A stretch of DNA of 64,000 nt from Methylocystis sp. B8 (GTDB taxonomy: Bacteria; Pseudomonadota; Alphaproteobacteria; Rhizobiales; Beijerinckiaceae). The stretch covers positions 1 through 64,000 of the forward strand of contig NZ_VBTZ01000008.1 of NCBI RefSeq assembly GCF_005771425.1. Direction: 5' to 3'. Below, piece after piece: positions 24,590 through 35,100 of the stretch. The notes beneath the pieces were generated by a model, which was not told where the DNA came from, searched no databases, and worked only from the letters and a program-made list of their open reading frames with translations. Within the stretch, counting starts at the first letter, position 1, and each line of letters starts with the position of its first letter. The position numbers and the translations under genes were made by a program.

Positions 24590-24803
24590 CTTCAGCCCAT
24601 CAACGCGACGACGACCAGACCGGCACAGCCTTGGTTATAACGGAACGTCGACTGCCAAGATCGGCGACTGGGCGTTTTCGGCCGGAGCCTATATCACCGG
24701 CTCAAGCGACGGGCGTCAGTTCAAGTTCGTGAACCCCGCTGACGAACACGGTTTCTCGGTGGACATTAGCGACTGGAACAACTCTCAGCGGACGAACTTC
24801 TGA
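24590..24803 (+). pseudogene. 3' end of an unknown gene (no start codon)
   Basis: An open frame after a stop near 24588 reads HSLGYNGTSTAKIGDWAFSA, then GAYITGSSDGRQFKFVNPAD and ends DWNNSQRTNF at TGA 24801-24803. It has protein-like composition but no start codon until late, so it looks like the tail of a truncated gene. I do not recognise the family. Confidence 0.35.
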
Positions 24804-24889
24804 TGCGGCGCTTCATCCCCGTATGCTTGCTGTTGACGTCCTGCCTGGTTCCACGCGTCGCTTATCATTCGCGCCATCGGAGATCGTGA
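24803..24889 (+). CDS. Possible 28-residue lipoprotein-like peptide
   Basis: The ATG overlaps the previous stop (TGATG) and the TGA at 24887-24889 overlaps the ATG of the H+-ATPase gene (again TGATG). The product begins MRRFIPVCLLLTSC, which looks like a short lipoprotein signal with a Cys after LTS, followed by a basic tail. It could be a translational-coupling peptide or a chance frame. No homologue is known to me. Confidence 0.3.
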   Translation: MRRFIPVCLLLTSCLVPRVAYHSRHRRS

Positions 24890-27800
24890 TGCTGGGCGAC
24901 CAGACAAGCCGCGGGGCTGTCCGCGACGTCGAAACCAAAACGTCTGCGCCCGACGCGGCCGTGGGACTGACGGAAGCTGAAGCGGCGCGGCGGCTTGCTG
25001 AATACGGCGAGAATGCCCTCGTCGAACAGCGGATCGGAGCGTTCGAGCGGCTTGCTGGATTTTTCTGGGGCCCAATTCCCTGGATGATCGAAGCGGCGGC
25101 CGTGCTCTCGGGTATCGTGCGGCACTGGGCGGATCTCGCCATCATCGTAACCCTGCTGCTAGTCAACGCCGGGGTTGGTTTCTGGCAGGAATACAAAGCG
25201 GATAACGCTATCGCCCTGCTGAAGCGGCGCCTTGCGTTGAAGGCGCGCGTGCGCCGCGACGGCGAATGGAAAGATATCCCCGCAACGCGGCTGGTCCCGG
25301 GCGATCTCGTCGAAATTAAACTCGGCGACATTATCCCCGCCGACGTGAAGCTTCTGTCCGGAGCCTATCTGAGCGTCGACCAGTCCGCCCTTACGGGCGA
25401 ATCGTTGCCTGTCGACAAGAAAGCGGGAGACGTCGCCTACTCAGGTTCGATCGCGCGGATGGGCGAGATGACGGCGCTCGTCGCCGCCACGGGCATGAAT
25501 ACCTATTTCGGCCGCACCGCCCGACTTGTCGAACAGGCCAAGACCGTTTCGCACTTCCAACGGGCCGTGCTGCGGATCGGCAATTTCCTGATTTTGATCA
25601 CGATCGGCCTCGTCGCGCTCATCGGAATCGTTGCGCTTTATCGCCACGATCCGCTTATCGAAACCATCGAATTCGCCCTCATCCTGACAGTGGCCTCGAT
25701 CCCCGTCGCGCTGCCCGCCGTTCTCTCCGTCACCATGGCGGTCGGCGCAGAGCGGCTAGCCAAGTTGAAAGCGATCATCTCCCGGCTGGTCTCCATCGAG
25801 GAAATGGCCGGCATGAACCTGCTGTGCTCGGACAAGACCGGCACGCTTACGAAGAATGAGCTCACGCTTGGCGACCCATGGCTCGCGCCAAACGCCAAAG
25901 GCGATGAGCTGATGCTGGCGGCAACGCTTGCGTCGCAGCGAGACGCCCCTGACGCTATTGACGCGGCGATCCTCTCGGCCGCGCCGACCGCCGCGGCGCT
26001 GTCCGGCTATAAGCTGCTCGCCTTCCATCCCTTCGATCCCGTCGCGAAGCGAACCGAGGCCGAGATCGAGCGCAATGGCGCAACGCTTAAAGTGGCCAAG
26101 GGCGCACCGCAGGTCATCTTCGATCTCTGTGGGCTCGATGGCGAAGAGCGACGCTTGGCCGCGGCGCAGGTCGAGGCCGATGCGGCTAAGGGCTTGCGCA
26201 CTTTGGGCGTGGCGCAAACTGATGCTGGCGGCCAATGGCGCTTCTTGGGATTGCTGTCGCTCTTCGACCCCCCGCGTGACGACTCGGCTCAGACGATCGC
26301 GGCGGCGCGTGCGATGGGCGTCGACATCAAGATGGTGACGGGCGACCATGAGGCTATCGCCAAGGAGATCGCCGGCAAACTCGGGCTCGGTCAAAAGATC
26401 GTCGTAGCTGAGAAGGTTTTTGGAGACGACGCGGGCAAAGACAAGCTCGCGGCTATTCTTGCCGCCGACGGCTTCGCGCGGGTCTTTCCTGAGCATAAGT
26501 TCGAGATCGTTGATGCTCTGCAGAAGGCCGGGCGCATCGTCGGCATGACCGGCGACGGCGTCAATGACGCGCCGGCGCTGAAGCAGGCCGATGTCGGCAT
26601 TGCCGTTAGCGGCGCGACTGACGCTGCGCGCGCGGCGGCCGACCTCGTACTGACGGCGCCGGGCCTCTCTGTCATTACCACCGCGATCGAGGAGGCGCGC
26701 CGCATCTTCGAGCGCATGACGAGCTATGCGACCTACCGCATCGCGGAAACCGTGCGCGTCCTTTTGTTCATGACCGCGAGCATATTAATTCTCAACTTTT
26801 ACCCCGTCACGGCGATCATGGTCGTGCTGCTCGCGCTGCTCAACGACATTCCGATCATGATGATCGCCTACGACAATGCTCCTTTCGCGGCGCAGCCCGT
26901 GCGCTGGGACATGACGCGCGTCCTAACCATTGCGACGGTCCTCGGCGTCTATGGCGTATTGGAAAGCTTCGGCCTCTATTGGATCCTGCGCGACTATCTC
27001 ACGCTGTCGCCATCCGTCGTGCAGCCGTTGATCTTCCTGAAGCTGCTCGTCTCGGGCCACATGACCATCTATCTCACCCGCAATAAAGGACCGATCTGGG
27101 AGCGGCCATGGCCGAGCTGGAAGCTCGTCCTCCCATGCGAGACTACCCAGGTCCTGGGTACGCTGACCGTCGTCTATGGCTGGTTCATGGCCCCGACGGG
27201 CTGGCCGCTCGCGCTCATGGTCTGGGGCTATACGCTGATCACCTTCTTTGGGGCGAGCGCCGCCAAGCTCGCCGCCTACCGCCTCCTGGAGTATCGTTCT
27301 GGCAGGCAGGCCCGGCATCTCGCTCGCGTCGAGCTCGCCCGCGCCGGGCGCCCAATCGCCCCTGAATTCCAGTCGACGCTAGCGGCTGCAATCGCCTTGG
27401 CCGGCCTCGCGGCCGGAGCTTTTTGGCTCATGGAGCGGACGACGGCTCCGGGCGGATATGTCACCGAAGCCATCGATCGTGGCTCGGTCGTCCGCACCGT
27501 TGAGGCGAGAGGTTTCGTGGAGCCGGCTGAGACCTTTCTCGTGACTCCACGCGTTTCGGGCGCCATCGAAGCCATCTATTGTGACGTCGATACGCAAGTC
27601 AAAAAAGGCCAGGCATGCGCCAGAATTGATCCGACGAGATTCGAAGAAGCGGTTGCGGGCGCAAAGGCTGACATCGCGATAGCGCAGGCGCGACTTCAGG
27701 AGGATCGTGTCGCCCTCTCAAAAGCAAAACTCGTTTTGGAAAGAGATCGACGGCGACGGGGGCGGCGTCGCATTTCGAATGATGAATTCAGCGACCATAA

Positions 27801-28476
27801 GCTGGCGTATGATTCTGCGAATGCGAAAATTGCTTTCGACGAAGCCGCGGTCACCCAAAATCAAGCTTCCTTGAAAGCCGCGCAAACCGACCTCGCCAGC
27901 GTTGATCTCATTACGCCCGCTCCGGGAATCATTGTCTCGCGCCACATCGCGCTAGGCCAAATCGTCTCCCCGACAGCGGAAGCGCCCGCCCTCTTCACAA
28001 TCGCTGGCGACATGGCGCGGATAAGGGCCGTCGCTCATGTCGCCGAGCAGGATGCGGGCGAGATCAAGCCCGGCGACAAAGCGACACTGACATTGGATCG
28101 TCTCCCCGGTCGTTCCTTCAAATCGGCAGTTGTCGAGGTCCGGCTGAAACAAACGACGCAATACGCAACGACCTACGATGTGTTGCTTCGAACCGACAGT
28201 TCGCAATTGGCGCTGAAGCCCGGCGTGGCCGCCACGATCCAAATCATTACGGCGCGACGTGACGACGTGCTGCGCGTCCCCGACGCTGCGCTCGGATTTC
28301 TGCCGAAGGGCGTTGCGGCGCCTTCGCCTAGCGCGGGGGAAAGCCTGCTGTGGATCCTGCGCGACGGAAAGCCGACGCCAGTGCTTCTGACGCTTGGACT
28401 GAGTGACGGCAAATACTCAGAGATCGTGGGCGGCGAGCTAAGAACTGGCGACCGCGTTATCGTCGCCGGACATTGA
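24889..28476 (+). CDS. P-type H+-ATPase (P3A) fused to a MacA/HlyD-like periplasmic adaptor
   Basis: The protein has 1195 residues from ATG 24889 (GGAG six bases upstream). Residues 1-815 form a complete plasma-membrane-type proton ATPase: TGESLPV, the phosphorylation motif CSDKTGTLT near residue 315, MVTGDHEA, MTGDGVNDAPALKQADVG and the C-terminal membrane helices (VVLLALLNDIPIMMIAYDN). After a short basic linker comes a new transmembrane helix (about 829-848, LAAAIALAGLAAGAFWLM). Then comes a periplasmic adaptor with a biotinyl-lipoyl-like half-motif (VSGAIEAIYCDVDTQVKKGQ), an alpha-helical hairpin and beta-barrel parts, as in MacA/HlyD membrane fusion proteins. I see no stop or frameshift between the parts. 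An SbmA-like ABC gene follows. A pump that supplies proton-motive force to, or is coupled with, an export channel is a possible reading. Confidence 0.8.
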   Translation: MLGDQTSRGAVRDVETKTSAPDAAVGLTEAEAARRLAEYGENALVEQRIGAFERLAGFFWGPIPWMIEAAAVLSGIVRHWADLAIIVTLLLVNAGVGFWQEYKADNAIALLKRRLALKARVRRDGEWKDIPATRLVPGDLVEIKLGDIIPADVKLLSGAYLSVDQSALTGESLPVDKKAGDVAYSGSIARMGEMTALVAATGMNTYFGRTARLVEQAKTVSHFQRAVLRIGNFLILITIGLVALIGIVALYRHDPLIETIEFALILTVASIPVALPAVLSVTMAVGAERLAKLKAIISRLVSIEEMAGMNLLCSDKTGTLTKNELTLGDPWLAPNAKGDELMLAATLASQRDAPDAIDAAILSAAPTAAALSGYKLLAFHPFDPVAKRTEAEIERNGATLKVAKGAPQVIFDLCGLDGEERRLAAAQVEADAAKGLRTLGVAQTDAGGQWRFLGLLSLFDPPRDDSAQTIAAARAMGVDIKMVTGDHEAIAKEIAGKLGLGQKIVVAEKVFGDDAGKDKLAAILAADGFARVFPEHKFEIVDALQKAGRIVGMTGDGVNDAPALKQADVGIAVSGATDAARAAADLVLTAPGLSVITTAIEEARRIFERMTSYATYRIAETVRVLLFMTASILILNFYPVTAIMVVLLALLNDIPIMMIAYDNAPFAAQPVRWDMTRVLTIATVLGVYGVLESFGLYWILRDYLTLSPSVVQPLIFLKLLVSGHMTIYLTRNKGPIWERPWPSWKLVLPCETTQVLGTLTVVYGWFMAPTGWPLALMVWGYTLITFFGASAAKLAAYRLLEYRSGRQARHLARVELARAGRPIAPEFQSTLAAAIALAGLAAGAFWLMERTTAPGGYVTEAIDRGSVVRTVEARGFVEPAETFLVTPRVSGAIEAIYCDVDTQVKKGQACARIDPTRFEEAVAGAKADIAIAQARLQEDRVALSKAKLVLERDRRRRGRRRISNDEFSDHKLAYDSANAKIAFDEAAVTQNQASLKAAQTDLASVDLITPAPGIIVSRHIALGQIVSPTAEAPALFTIAGDMARIRAVAHVAEQDAGEIKPGDKATLTLDRLPGRSFKSAVVEVRLKQTTQYATTYDVLLRTDSSQLALKPGVAATIQIITARRDDVLRVPDAALGFLPKGVAAPSPSAGESLLWILRDGKPTPVLLTLGLSDGKYSEIVGGELRTGDRVIVAGH

Positions 28477-28723
28477 CGCCAAGGTCTCCTTGAAACCTTT
28501 GCTGCGCTCGAACGCCGCTTATGGCCTCGCGATCCTGCGCGCAGCCAATAGCGCGACGCTTCACAAGGGCCCGACATTCATGCTCGGCGCTTCAGGACCC
28601 GCGAGGCCCGACACCTAGCGGGAAGATTAGATCTAGCTGTTGCTCTCGAGGAGGAGGCTTAGGCAAGATGGACGCCGCCGGATTGCGGCTGAGCGCGCCG
28701 GCTTAGAGAGAGCAGACTACGAC

Positions 28724-30532
28724 ATGTCCAACACTCCTCCGGGCCCGCGCGCGCCAAGGGCGAACAATGGATTCGTCTCCTTATTGGAGACGATGGCGAG
28801 TCTGTTGCGACTTTCCCATCAGCGCTCCGCATTAGCCTCTCTCGTCGTTGGTCTTGTAGGGGTTATCGGCGCGACTGCCTATGCACAGGTCAAACTCAAT
28901 GCCTGGAATCAGCCATTTTATGACGCGATCGAACGAAAGGATTTGTCGACCTTCTTTAATCAGCTCGGCGTTTATGGGGTAATTGCCGGCTCCTTGCTGA
29001 TCCTAAATGTCTCACAGACTTGGCTAAATCAAACGCTGAGAATGAAATTGCGAGAAGGGTTGACGCGCGATCTGTTCGAGCAGTGGCTAGTACCCAGGCG
29101 CGCTTTTCTCCTCGCCGGCGCTAGCGATCTTGGCGAAAATCCAGACCAACGCATCCACGAGGATGCCCATCGTCTTGCGGAGCTTTCAACAGACCTCGGC
29201 ATAGGACTCTTCCAGGCCTCCCTCCTTGTCGCAAGCTTTATCGGCGTTTTGTGGAATCTTTCGACGGGCGTGACCTTCCATTTAGGCGAACGGAGTTTTG
29301 CCATTCCGGGCTATATGGTGTGGGCCGCCCTTCTTTATGCCGCCATCGCTTCTTTCGCGACCTGGCGTTTCGGCAGGCCGCTCATTGATTTAAATGCGAC
29401 GCGGTACGCGCGTGAGGCCGAACTTCGCTTCGCGTTGGTCCACACTGCCGCGCATTGCGAAGGCATTGCTGTTTACCGCGGCGAGCGCGAAGAGCGGGCG
29501 CGCCTAGATGGCGAACTCGACCGTCTTCTTGCAGTCCTGAAGAAACTCGTCACTGCGATGACCCGGCTAACTTGGATGACCGCGGGCTATGGCTGGTTCA
29601 CGATCATCGCCCCGCTTATCGTCGCTTCTCCCGCTTACTTCGGCGGCGATCTTACCTTCGGCGGCATGCTCATGGCTGCTGGAGCCTTCACGCAGGTCCA
29701 AGCGTCTCTACGATGGTTCGTCGATAACACCGGCCCCATCGCGGATTGGCGGGCGACGCTGCTGCGCGTCGGCGCTTTTCGTTTGGCGCTGCTGCAAATG
29801 GACACAGTCGGAACAGGTGATGAGCGCATCAAACTATCGACGGTAGAGACCGGCGAGCTCGTGCTCGACGATCTGATAGTACTGTCTCCAGCGGGCCGCA
29901 TAATTTTGAGCGAGTCCCACCTAAAAGTTGCGCCGGGCGAGCGTGTCCTTGTCGCGGGCGGGGTCCGTTCGGGCAAAACAAGTCTATTTCGTGCAGTGGC
30001 GGGATTGTGGCCTTGGGGCAGCGGCAAGATCGAACTGCCGACGACGACAATGTTTCTGGCGAAACGGCCTTATATCCCCGAGGGATCGTTGCGCGAAATT
30101 CTTGCCTATCCCTCGAAGCCAGAAACCTTCTCCGATACGGAATACCAAGTTGCGCTTTCTCGTCTAGGACTTTCTTATCTCATTGAATCACTCGATCTCA
30201 GGTCGCATTGGGACAGGGATCTTACCGATCCCGAGCAGCAGGGCCTCGCCTTCGGGCGACTGCTGTTGCAAAGGCCCGCTTGCGTCGTCGCCGATACGGC
30301 GATCGAGACGCTTCCCGTACCCTTGCGCGCGGCCGTATTGGAGATTTTTGACCAGGAGCTGGCCGGAGCAGCGCTTCTTTCGATCGGTAGCGAATGCGAA
30401 AAGAGCGCATTCTATACGCAGGTTGTCGAGCTCTCATTGGAGCGTGGCGGTCAGCGTCTAAAGACGCCTGACCGCCCAGGGCGACGGCCTTCCAATGCGT
30501 CATTATCGAAAGCGACAAAGGTCGCGGAGTAG
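28724..30532 (+). CDS. SbmA/YddA-type ABC transporter with a degenerate nucleotide-binding domain
   Basis: The protein has 602 residues from ATG 28724. The membrane half (residues 20-330) follows the SbmA/BacA-YddA family: WNQPFYDAIERKDLSTFFNQ, about six helices. The ATPase half has a Walker A of the form GGVRSGKTS near residue 411 and FRAVAGLWPWG. The signature reads LTDPEQQGLAFGRLLLQRP instead of LSxGEQQRLA, and the Walker B region is VVADTAIE without the catalytic Glu. ATP hydrolysis is therefore doubtful; SbmA itself works without an ATPase, using the proton gradient. That matches the proton pump/adaptor encoded 250 bases upstream. Peptide or lipid transport are both possible. Confidence 0.78.
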   Translation: MSNTPPGPRAPRANNGFVSLLETMASLLRLSHQRSALASLVVGLVGVIGATAYAQVKLNAWNQPFYDAIERKDLSTFFNQLGVYGVIAGSLLILNVSQTWLNQTLRMKLREGLTRDLFEQWLVPRRAFLLAGASDLGENPDQRIHEDAHRLAELSTDLGIGLFQASLLVASFIGVLWNLSTGVTFHLGERSFAIPGYMVWAALLYAAIASFATWRFGRPLIDLNATRYAREAELRFALVHTAAHCEGIAVYRGEREERARLDGELDRLLAVLKKLVTAMTRLTWMTAGYGWFTIIAPLIVASPAYFGGDLTFGGMLMAAGAFTQVQASLRWFVDNTGPIADWRATLLRVGAFRLALLQMDTVGTGDERIKLSTVETGELVLDDLIVLSPAGRIILSESHLKVAPGERVLVAGGVRSGKTSLFRAVAGLWPWGSGKIELPTTTMFLAKRPYIPEGSLREILAYPSKPETFSDTEYQVALSRLGLSYLIESLDLRSHWDRDLTDPEQQGLAFGRLLLQRPACVVADTAIETLPVPLRAAVLEIFDQELAGAALLSIGSECEKSAFYTQVVELSLERGGQRLKTPDRPGRRPSNASLSKATKVAE

Positions 30533-30703
30533 GAGCGCAGGTTTCATCTTTTTACTGAAGTCGGGGTCGATTGAACGAAGCCGCTGTAGCGTCGCCATTT
30601 GAGACACACGACGAGTCGCTTCCATCTGCGCTCAATCCGAACGGGCCAAAACAATAACGTCCGCGTGATACACAACAAGGATGGCCGGCCCAGGAGGCGG
30701 AGG

Positions 30704-32182
30704 ATGAACCAGGAGCAGAACGGACTCTTGGAGTGGACGAGGAAGCAGCATCGATTCTGCGCAAAGGCGATGCTGCGCGCAATTTCCGCGACGAGCTTGG
30801 TGAAGCGACGGCTCGCTTTGGGGCAGACAATCCACCCCGCGCGCGGTTCGATCCTGGCTTCGCCCGAGATGGCGGCGTACGATCCGAATCCCGACTATTT
30901 CTTTCACTGGCTGCGCGACTCCGCGATCGCCGCCGATGCGCTGCGCGAAGCCATCGAAGGCAAAACGCTGGACCCCTCCGAAGTCCAGCATCTTGTCGAC
31001 TTCGTCGCTTTCAGCCTGAAGCTTTGTCAGCTGGACGGCCCGTCGTTCCTGCAGCGTGGCGGCTATCCCGAAACTGTCGAGCCTTCCTTTCTTCAGCATC
31101 TGCGCGCGCGCGCGGAAATTGCCGCAATCGCCGGCGACAGGGCGCTCGGCGAAGCGCGCTACAATGCTGATGGAAGTCTCGACGTGCTGAAGTGGGGTCG
31201 CCCGCAAGATGACGGTCCTGCGCTGCGCGCGCTTGCGGTGATGCGCTTCTTCTCGCTCGACGCCTTTCGAGCGCGGGCGGGGGAACCCGCTTTGGCGCTC
31301 TTGCGCGATGATCTCGACTATACGCTTTCGCACTGGCGACTGCCCTGTTGCGATCTGTGGGAGGAATGCATCGGCTTCCATTACCACACGCGTCTCGTCC
31401 AGCAGGCGGCGCTTGCCGAAGGCGCAAAATTCCTGACCGCGCGGGGCGATACGATGCGCGCGGCGGCCTGCGCCGCCGCCGCAGTCGCGCTTCTCGCTGA
31501 GCTCGATCGGCATTTCGATCCCGAGGATGGCGTCTATCGCGGCCGTCTGACCGAAACGGACGCGGGCCGGGACGCGTCGCCGCCGCGGCGTCTCGACATC
31601 GCCGTCATCCTCGCGACCGTCCATGCGGGTCGACGCGCGGGGCCGCATAGCGTCGTCGATCCCAAGACGCTCGCGACGCTGGCGGCGCTCGAGCGCCTGT
31701 TCGAGAAGGAATATCGAATAAACCACGGCCGTCCCGCCAATTGCGCGCCGGCGCTCGGCCGATATGCCGGCGACAGTTATTTCAGCGGGGGCGCCTATTA
31801 CTTTTCGACTCTGGGCGCGGCGCAATTTTGCTTTCTACTCGCGCAGGCCGCAGCCGAGGGAGAAGAAATCGTCGTCGCCGAGCAAAGCCGCGCGCCGCTC
31901 GCCGCGCTTTTGCAGGCGCCCGCTGAGTCGCTCGCGAACGGCACGCTTGCGGAAGAACTTCGCGAACCATTGGCGGCGGCGGCGCTTCGCCGCGGCGACA
32001 TGTTCCTTGCGACGGTGCGCCGCTTTACGCCGGCGTCGCGCGAACTGGCCGAACAATTCAGCCAATATGACGGGACGCCGACATCGGCCGACAATCTCAC
32101 CTGGAGCTACGCCTGCTTTATCCTGGCCCATGCCGCGCGCCGGCGCGCCGCCCGCGCGATCGACGCGCGCAACGACAGCTAG
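30704..32182 (+). CDS. GH15 glucoamylase-like glycoside hydrolase
   Basis: The protein has 492 residues from ATG 30704 (AGGAGG six bases upstream); a longer frame from 30599 lacks such a site. The (alpha/alpha)6 fold of GH15 is shown by DYFFHWLRDSAIAADAL, GRPQDDGPALRA, the catalytic acid region CDLWEE (about 217-222), GDSYFSGGAYYFST, and the base region LAEQFSQYDGTPTSADNLTW (about 447-466). No signal peptide is seen, so it acts on cytoplasmic alpha-glucan such as glycogen or maltodextrin, or on trehalose-like disaccharides. It converges with the large GH94-like gene, overlapping its stop codon by four bases. Confidence 0.85.
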   Translation: MNQEQNGLLEWTRKQHRFCAKAMLRAISATSLVKRRLALGQTIHPARGSILASPEMAAYDPNPDYFFHWLRDSAIAADALREAIEGKTLDPSEVQHLVDFVAFSLKLCQLDGPSFLQRGGYPETVEPSFLQHLRARAEIAAIAGDRALGEARYNADGSLDVLKWGRPQDDGPALRALAVMRFFSLDAFRARAGEPALALLRDDLDYTLSHWRLPCCDLWEECIGFHYHTRLVQQAALAEGAKFLTARGDTMRAAACAAAAVALLAELDRHFDPEDGVYRGRLTETDAGRDASPPRRLDIAVILATVHAGRRAGPHSVVDPKTLATLAALERLFEKEYRINHGRPANCAPALGRYAGDSYFSGGAYYFSTLGAAQFCFLLAQAAAEGEEIVVAEQSRAPLAALLQAPAESLANGTLAEELREPLAAAALRRGDMFLATVRRFTPASRELAEQFSQYDGTPTSADNLTWSYACFILAHAARRRAARAIDARNDS

Positions 32183-35100
32183 CAAATTCTCAACGACAGG
32201 CGGTTTACGCCATCCGTCATCCGGCTCAGCGCCGCCGCTATCGGAATTTCGGCGGCGCCGAGCCGGTAGGGGTTGGCGCGACGCTCGAAGGGCAAATCGG
32301 CGCCGTTGAGGTTCACGCCGATCAGCCCACAGCCGATGCGCGCGATCCTGTAGCTTACCTCGAAGGGACGGCCGAAGAGCGCGACTTCAATCCGCAAGCC
32401 ATCCAAGCTTGGTGGGATCGCCGGGTCGAGGACGAGCGCCGAATTTTCCTGGGTCAGTCCGAGGAAGCAGCAGAGGATCAAGCGGACGGCGACGCCTGGG
32501 CCGCTGGAATAGACCCGCCAGCCGCCCTCCGTCGGAATGGTCCCCAGCATGACGCCTCTGTACTGATCACGAGCCTCGTAGCGGTCGGCAAAAGCGGCGT
32601 CGGAGCTGGTGAAGTAGCAATTCGCCTGGCGCAGCGCCGCAGAGGGGATGAGACTGTGCACGCCGATCGGGTTCGCTTGGCAAAGCGCGCGAAAGAACCC
32701 CTCCGCGTCGCCGTAACGCCACAACGCCTCCGCGTAGCGTAAATGAGCGTGGGTGTACATCAGGCCAATTTCGCGGCCAAAGAAGGCGGCGCTTTCCGCC
32801 CGCCGAAAATATTTTTGCAGGCCGCCACGATATTCCATCGGCTGGTCGAACAGTCTGGCTCCATCTGGCGCCGTCAGATGACGCTCGATCAGCGTAAGAT
32901 GCTCGCGCGCCTGTTCGGGCGTGAACAGGCCGCTGATAATCGCGTGAACCATGGGAATCAGGCGGTAGGAAACGCCGGTCGCCGCATCGCGCGGATGCAG
33001 TAGATACTCGACATCGTCCGTCCCTTGGAAAAAGGCGAGACCTGCAAGCACGCCATCGACGATCAAGAGGCGCTGAAAGTCCCTTCGCACGCGTTCGGCC
33101 TGGCTACGCAGATGCGCCGCCTCAACCATCAGGCCCAATTGCTGATATGCGTCAGCGAGCGCGACAACAGTCTGATGGTATAGCGTCACCGTCCAGGAGC
33201 TGCAGAGATTTTCGCGCATGCTGGCGTCGACAGGCTGCAGGGAGTCGTTCCAGTCGCCGCGACCATAGGCGGCGAGATCGGTCCCGCAAATAACGCGGCG
33301 TTCGATGAGAGTCAGCGCCCGCTCGACATGCCGTCCTATCGTCGACCGCTCGGTCGCCGCGTTTTCTTCGCCAAAGAAAAGCGCCTCCTCATCGAGAATC
33401 GACTGATCCCCGGACGCGCAGAGATATTTCGCAAGCGCCAGCAGCGGCCAGAACACGATGTCGCCATGGGAGTCCTCGGCGCGCCTGCATCTGTCCCGTT
33501 CGAAGACCCCGAACCATTGTGGCCAATCGCCGTCCGGGTTCTGTTGGCGAAATACGCGCAGCAGAAGGTCGCGCAACGGCTCGAAGCGGCCGAGCGCCAA
33601 GAGCATCTCGACGGGTCCTTGGGCGACATCGCGGGCGCCCCAGCCGCCGCCGGAAAATTGCTCGAGGCCACGCGGCGCGAGGTAATGGACGAGCGCGTTT
33701 TGCGCAAACCAGGGCAGGATTTCGCCGAGCCGCGCAGCGTCCTTACCCAGAGGGCTACCGTCGGGCGCGAAGATGTGGAGTCCCAGCGACATGCCTCGCC
33801 AATAGCAATCGGTTTCCATGCCTGCCGCCAGCCCGAGCGGCAACAGGCGACCCTGGATACGAAAGCAGATCGAGCTGGCGGGCGCGACGATGAGGCACAG
33901 GAACGGCTCACCCCTTGAGACGCCGTCAGGAAAGAGCGCTTCATCTCCGGCGACCCTTTCGAGGGATGCGCCAGGCAGCAGATCGATACGGAAGCCGCCA
34001 TGGGGAAACCGCCTCCCGACCTCGCTGTTCACGTCCGGTCGAACGAACACGCCTTCGCCGTCCCGCTCATAGCGCGCCGCCGCGTCGACGCCGTCGTCGC
34101 CGTCGAGGGCGATGCGGTTCGACAGGAGAAAGCGCAGCGGCGCTCCGGAGAGAACGACGATGGAGAGACGCAGCTCATGGGTCTCGGTGAGCGCACGGCT
34201 CTCGACCCGGATCAGTCCCGCCTCGTGCTTGTAATACCAGCGGCAGGCTTCCGGCGTCATTTCGAAGGCCGAGGGCTCGTCGAGCAAGCGCCAGCCATTG
34301 CCGGCGCCAACGAACAACCGCTGGCCATGCGAGCGGAATAGGCCGAGATAACTGCGGGTCGTGGACAGAAACCGATTAATGCTTACGTGACCCTGGGTCA
34401 GCATCGAATTGAACACGCCAAACATCCAGACGGTCGAGGTCATCGCCGCCTCGTCGGGAATGAGACCGCCGCCGGTGCGCAGGATATGTCCATGGGGCCG
34501 CAGCACGGCGCGTTCTTTGGCCTTGAGCGCGACATGGCTGCGCTCGCCGGTAAAGAAGGATAGAAGGCGGCCGTCCTCGCGCTCCGCTTCCCGCATATCA
34601 TCGCCGAACAGATTTACGATCTCGGCTTCACTCAGCTCTATGACGTCGAGAAGAGGCGCAGAGGAGAACAGGCTCGGCGGGACGGAAGCGTCTTGTCCGC
34701 TAGCGTAGTTGGAGCAGTGGGATTTTGCTTCGGGCAGCGCCAGAGCCAGATCGACGAAAGCCAAATCCGCGGGCGACGTCGCCGCCGGATGATCCCGTTC
34801 CAGCCAACCAAAGAAGCCGCACTCCGCTCGTTCTCCTTGCGCCAGCGAGATCGGCGCGTCCTGGATAGCGGCAAGAGAATGCTCATGTTGGAGACGTTTG
34901 CCAGGCAGCCCCCGCGTCAGCGCGGCAGGGACTCCCCCAGCGCGCGTCGAAAGACCGTAAACCTGCAAGGCGTCAGTGGCGAAACTGACGCCGCGCCGCA
35001 GAGAGCCGATAATGCACCACGGGTTGCGTCCGCCGGCATGCTGGTTCTGGCGGGAGGCGACGACGACGCCCCGCTCCGGGTGAAACAGAGGCGAATGATC

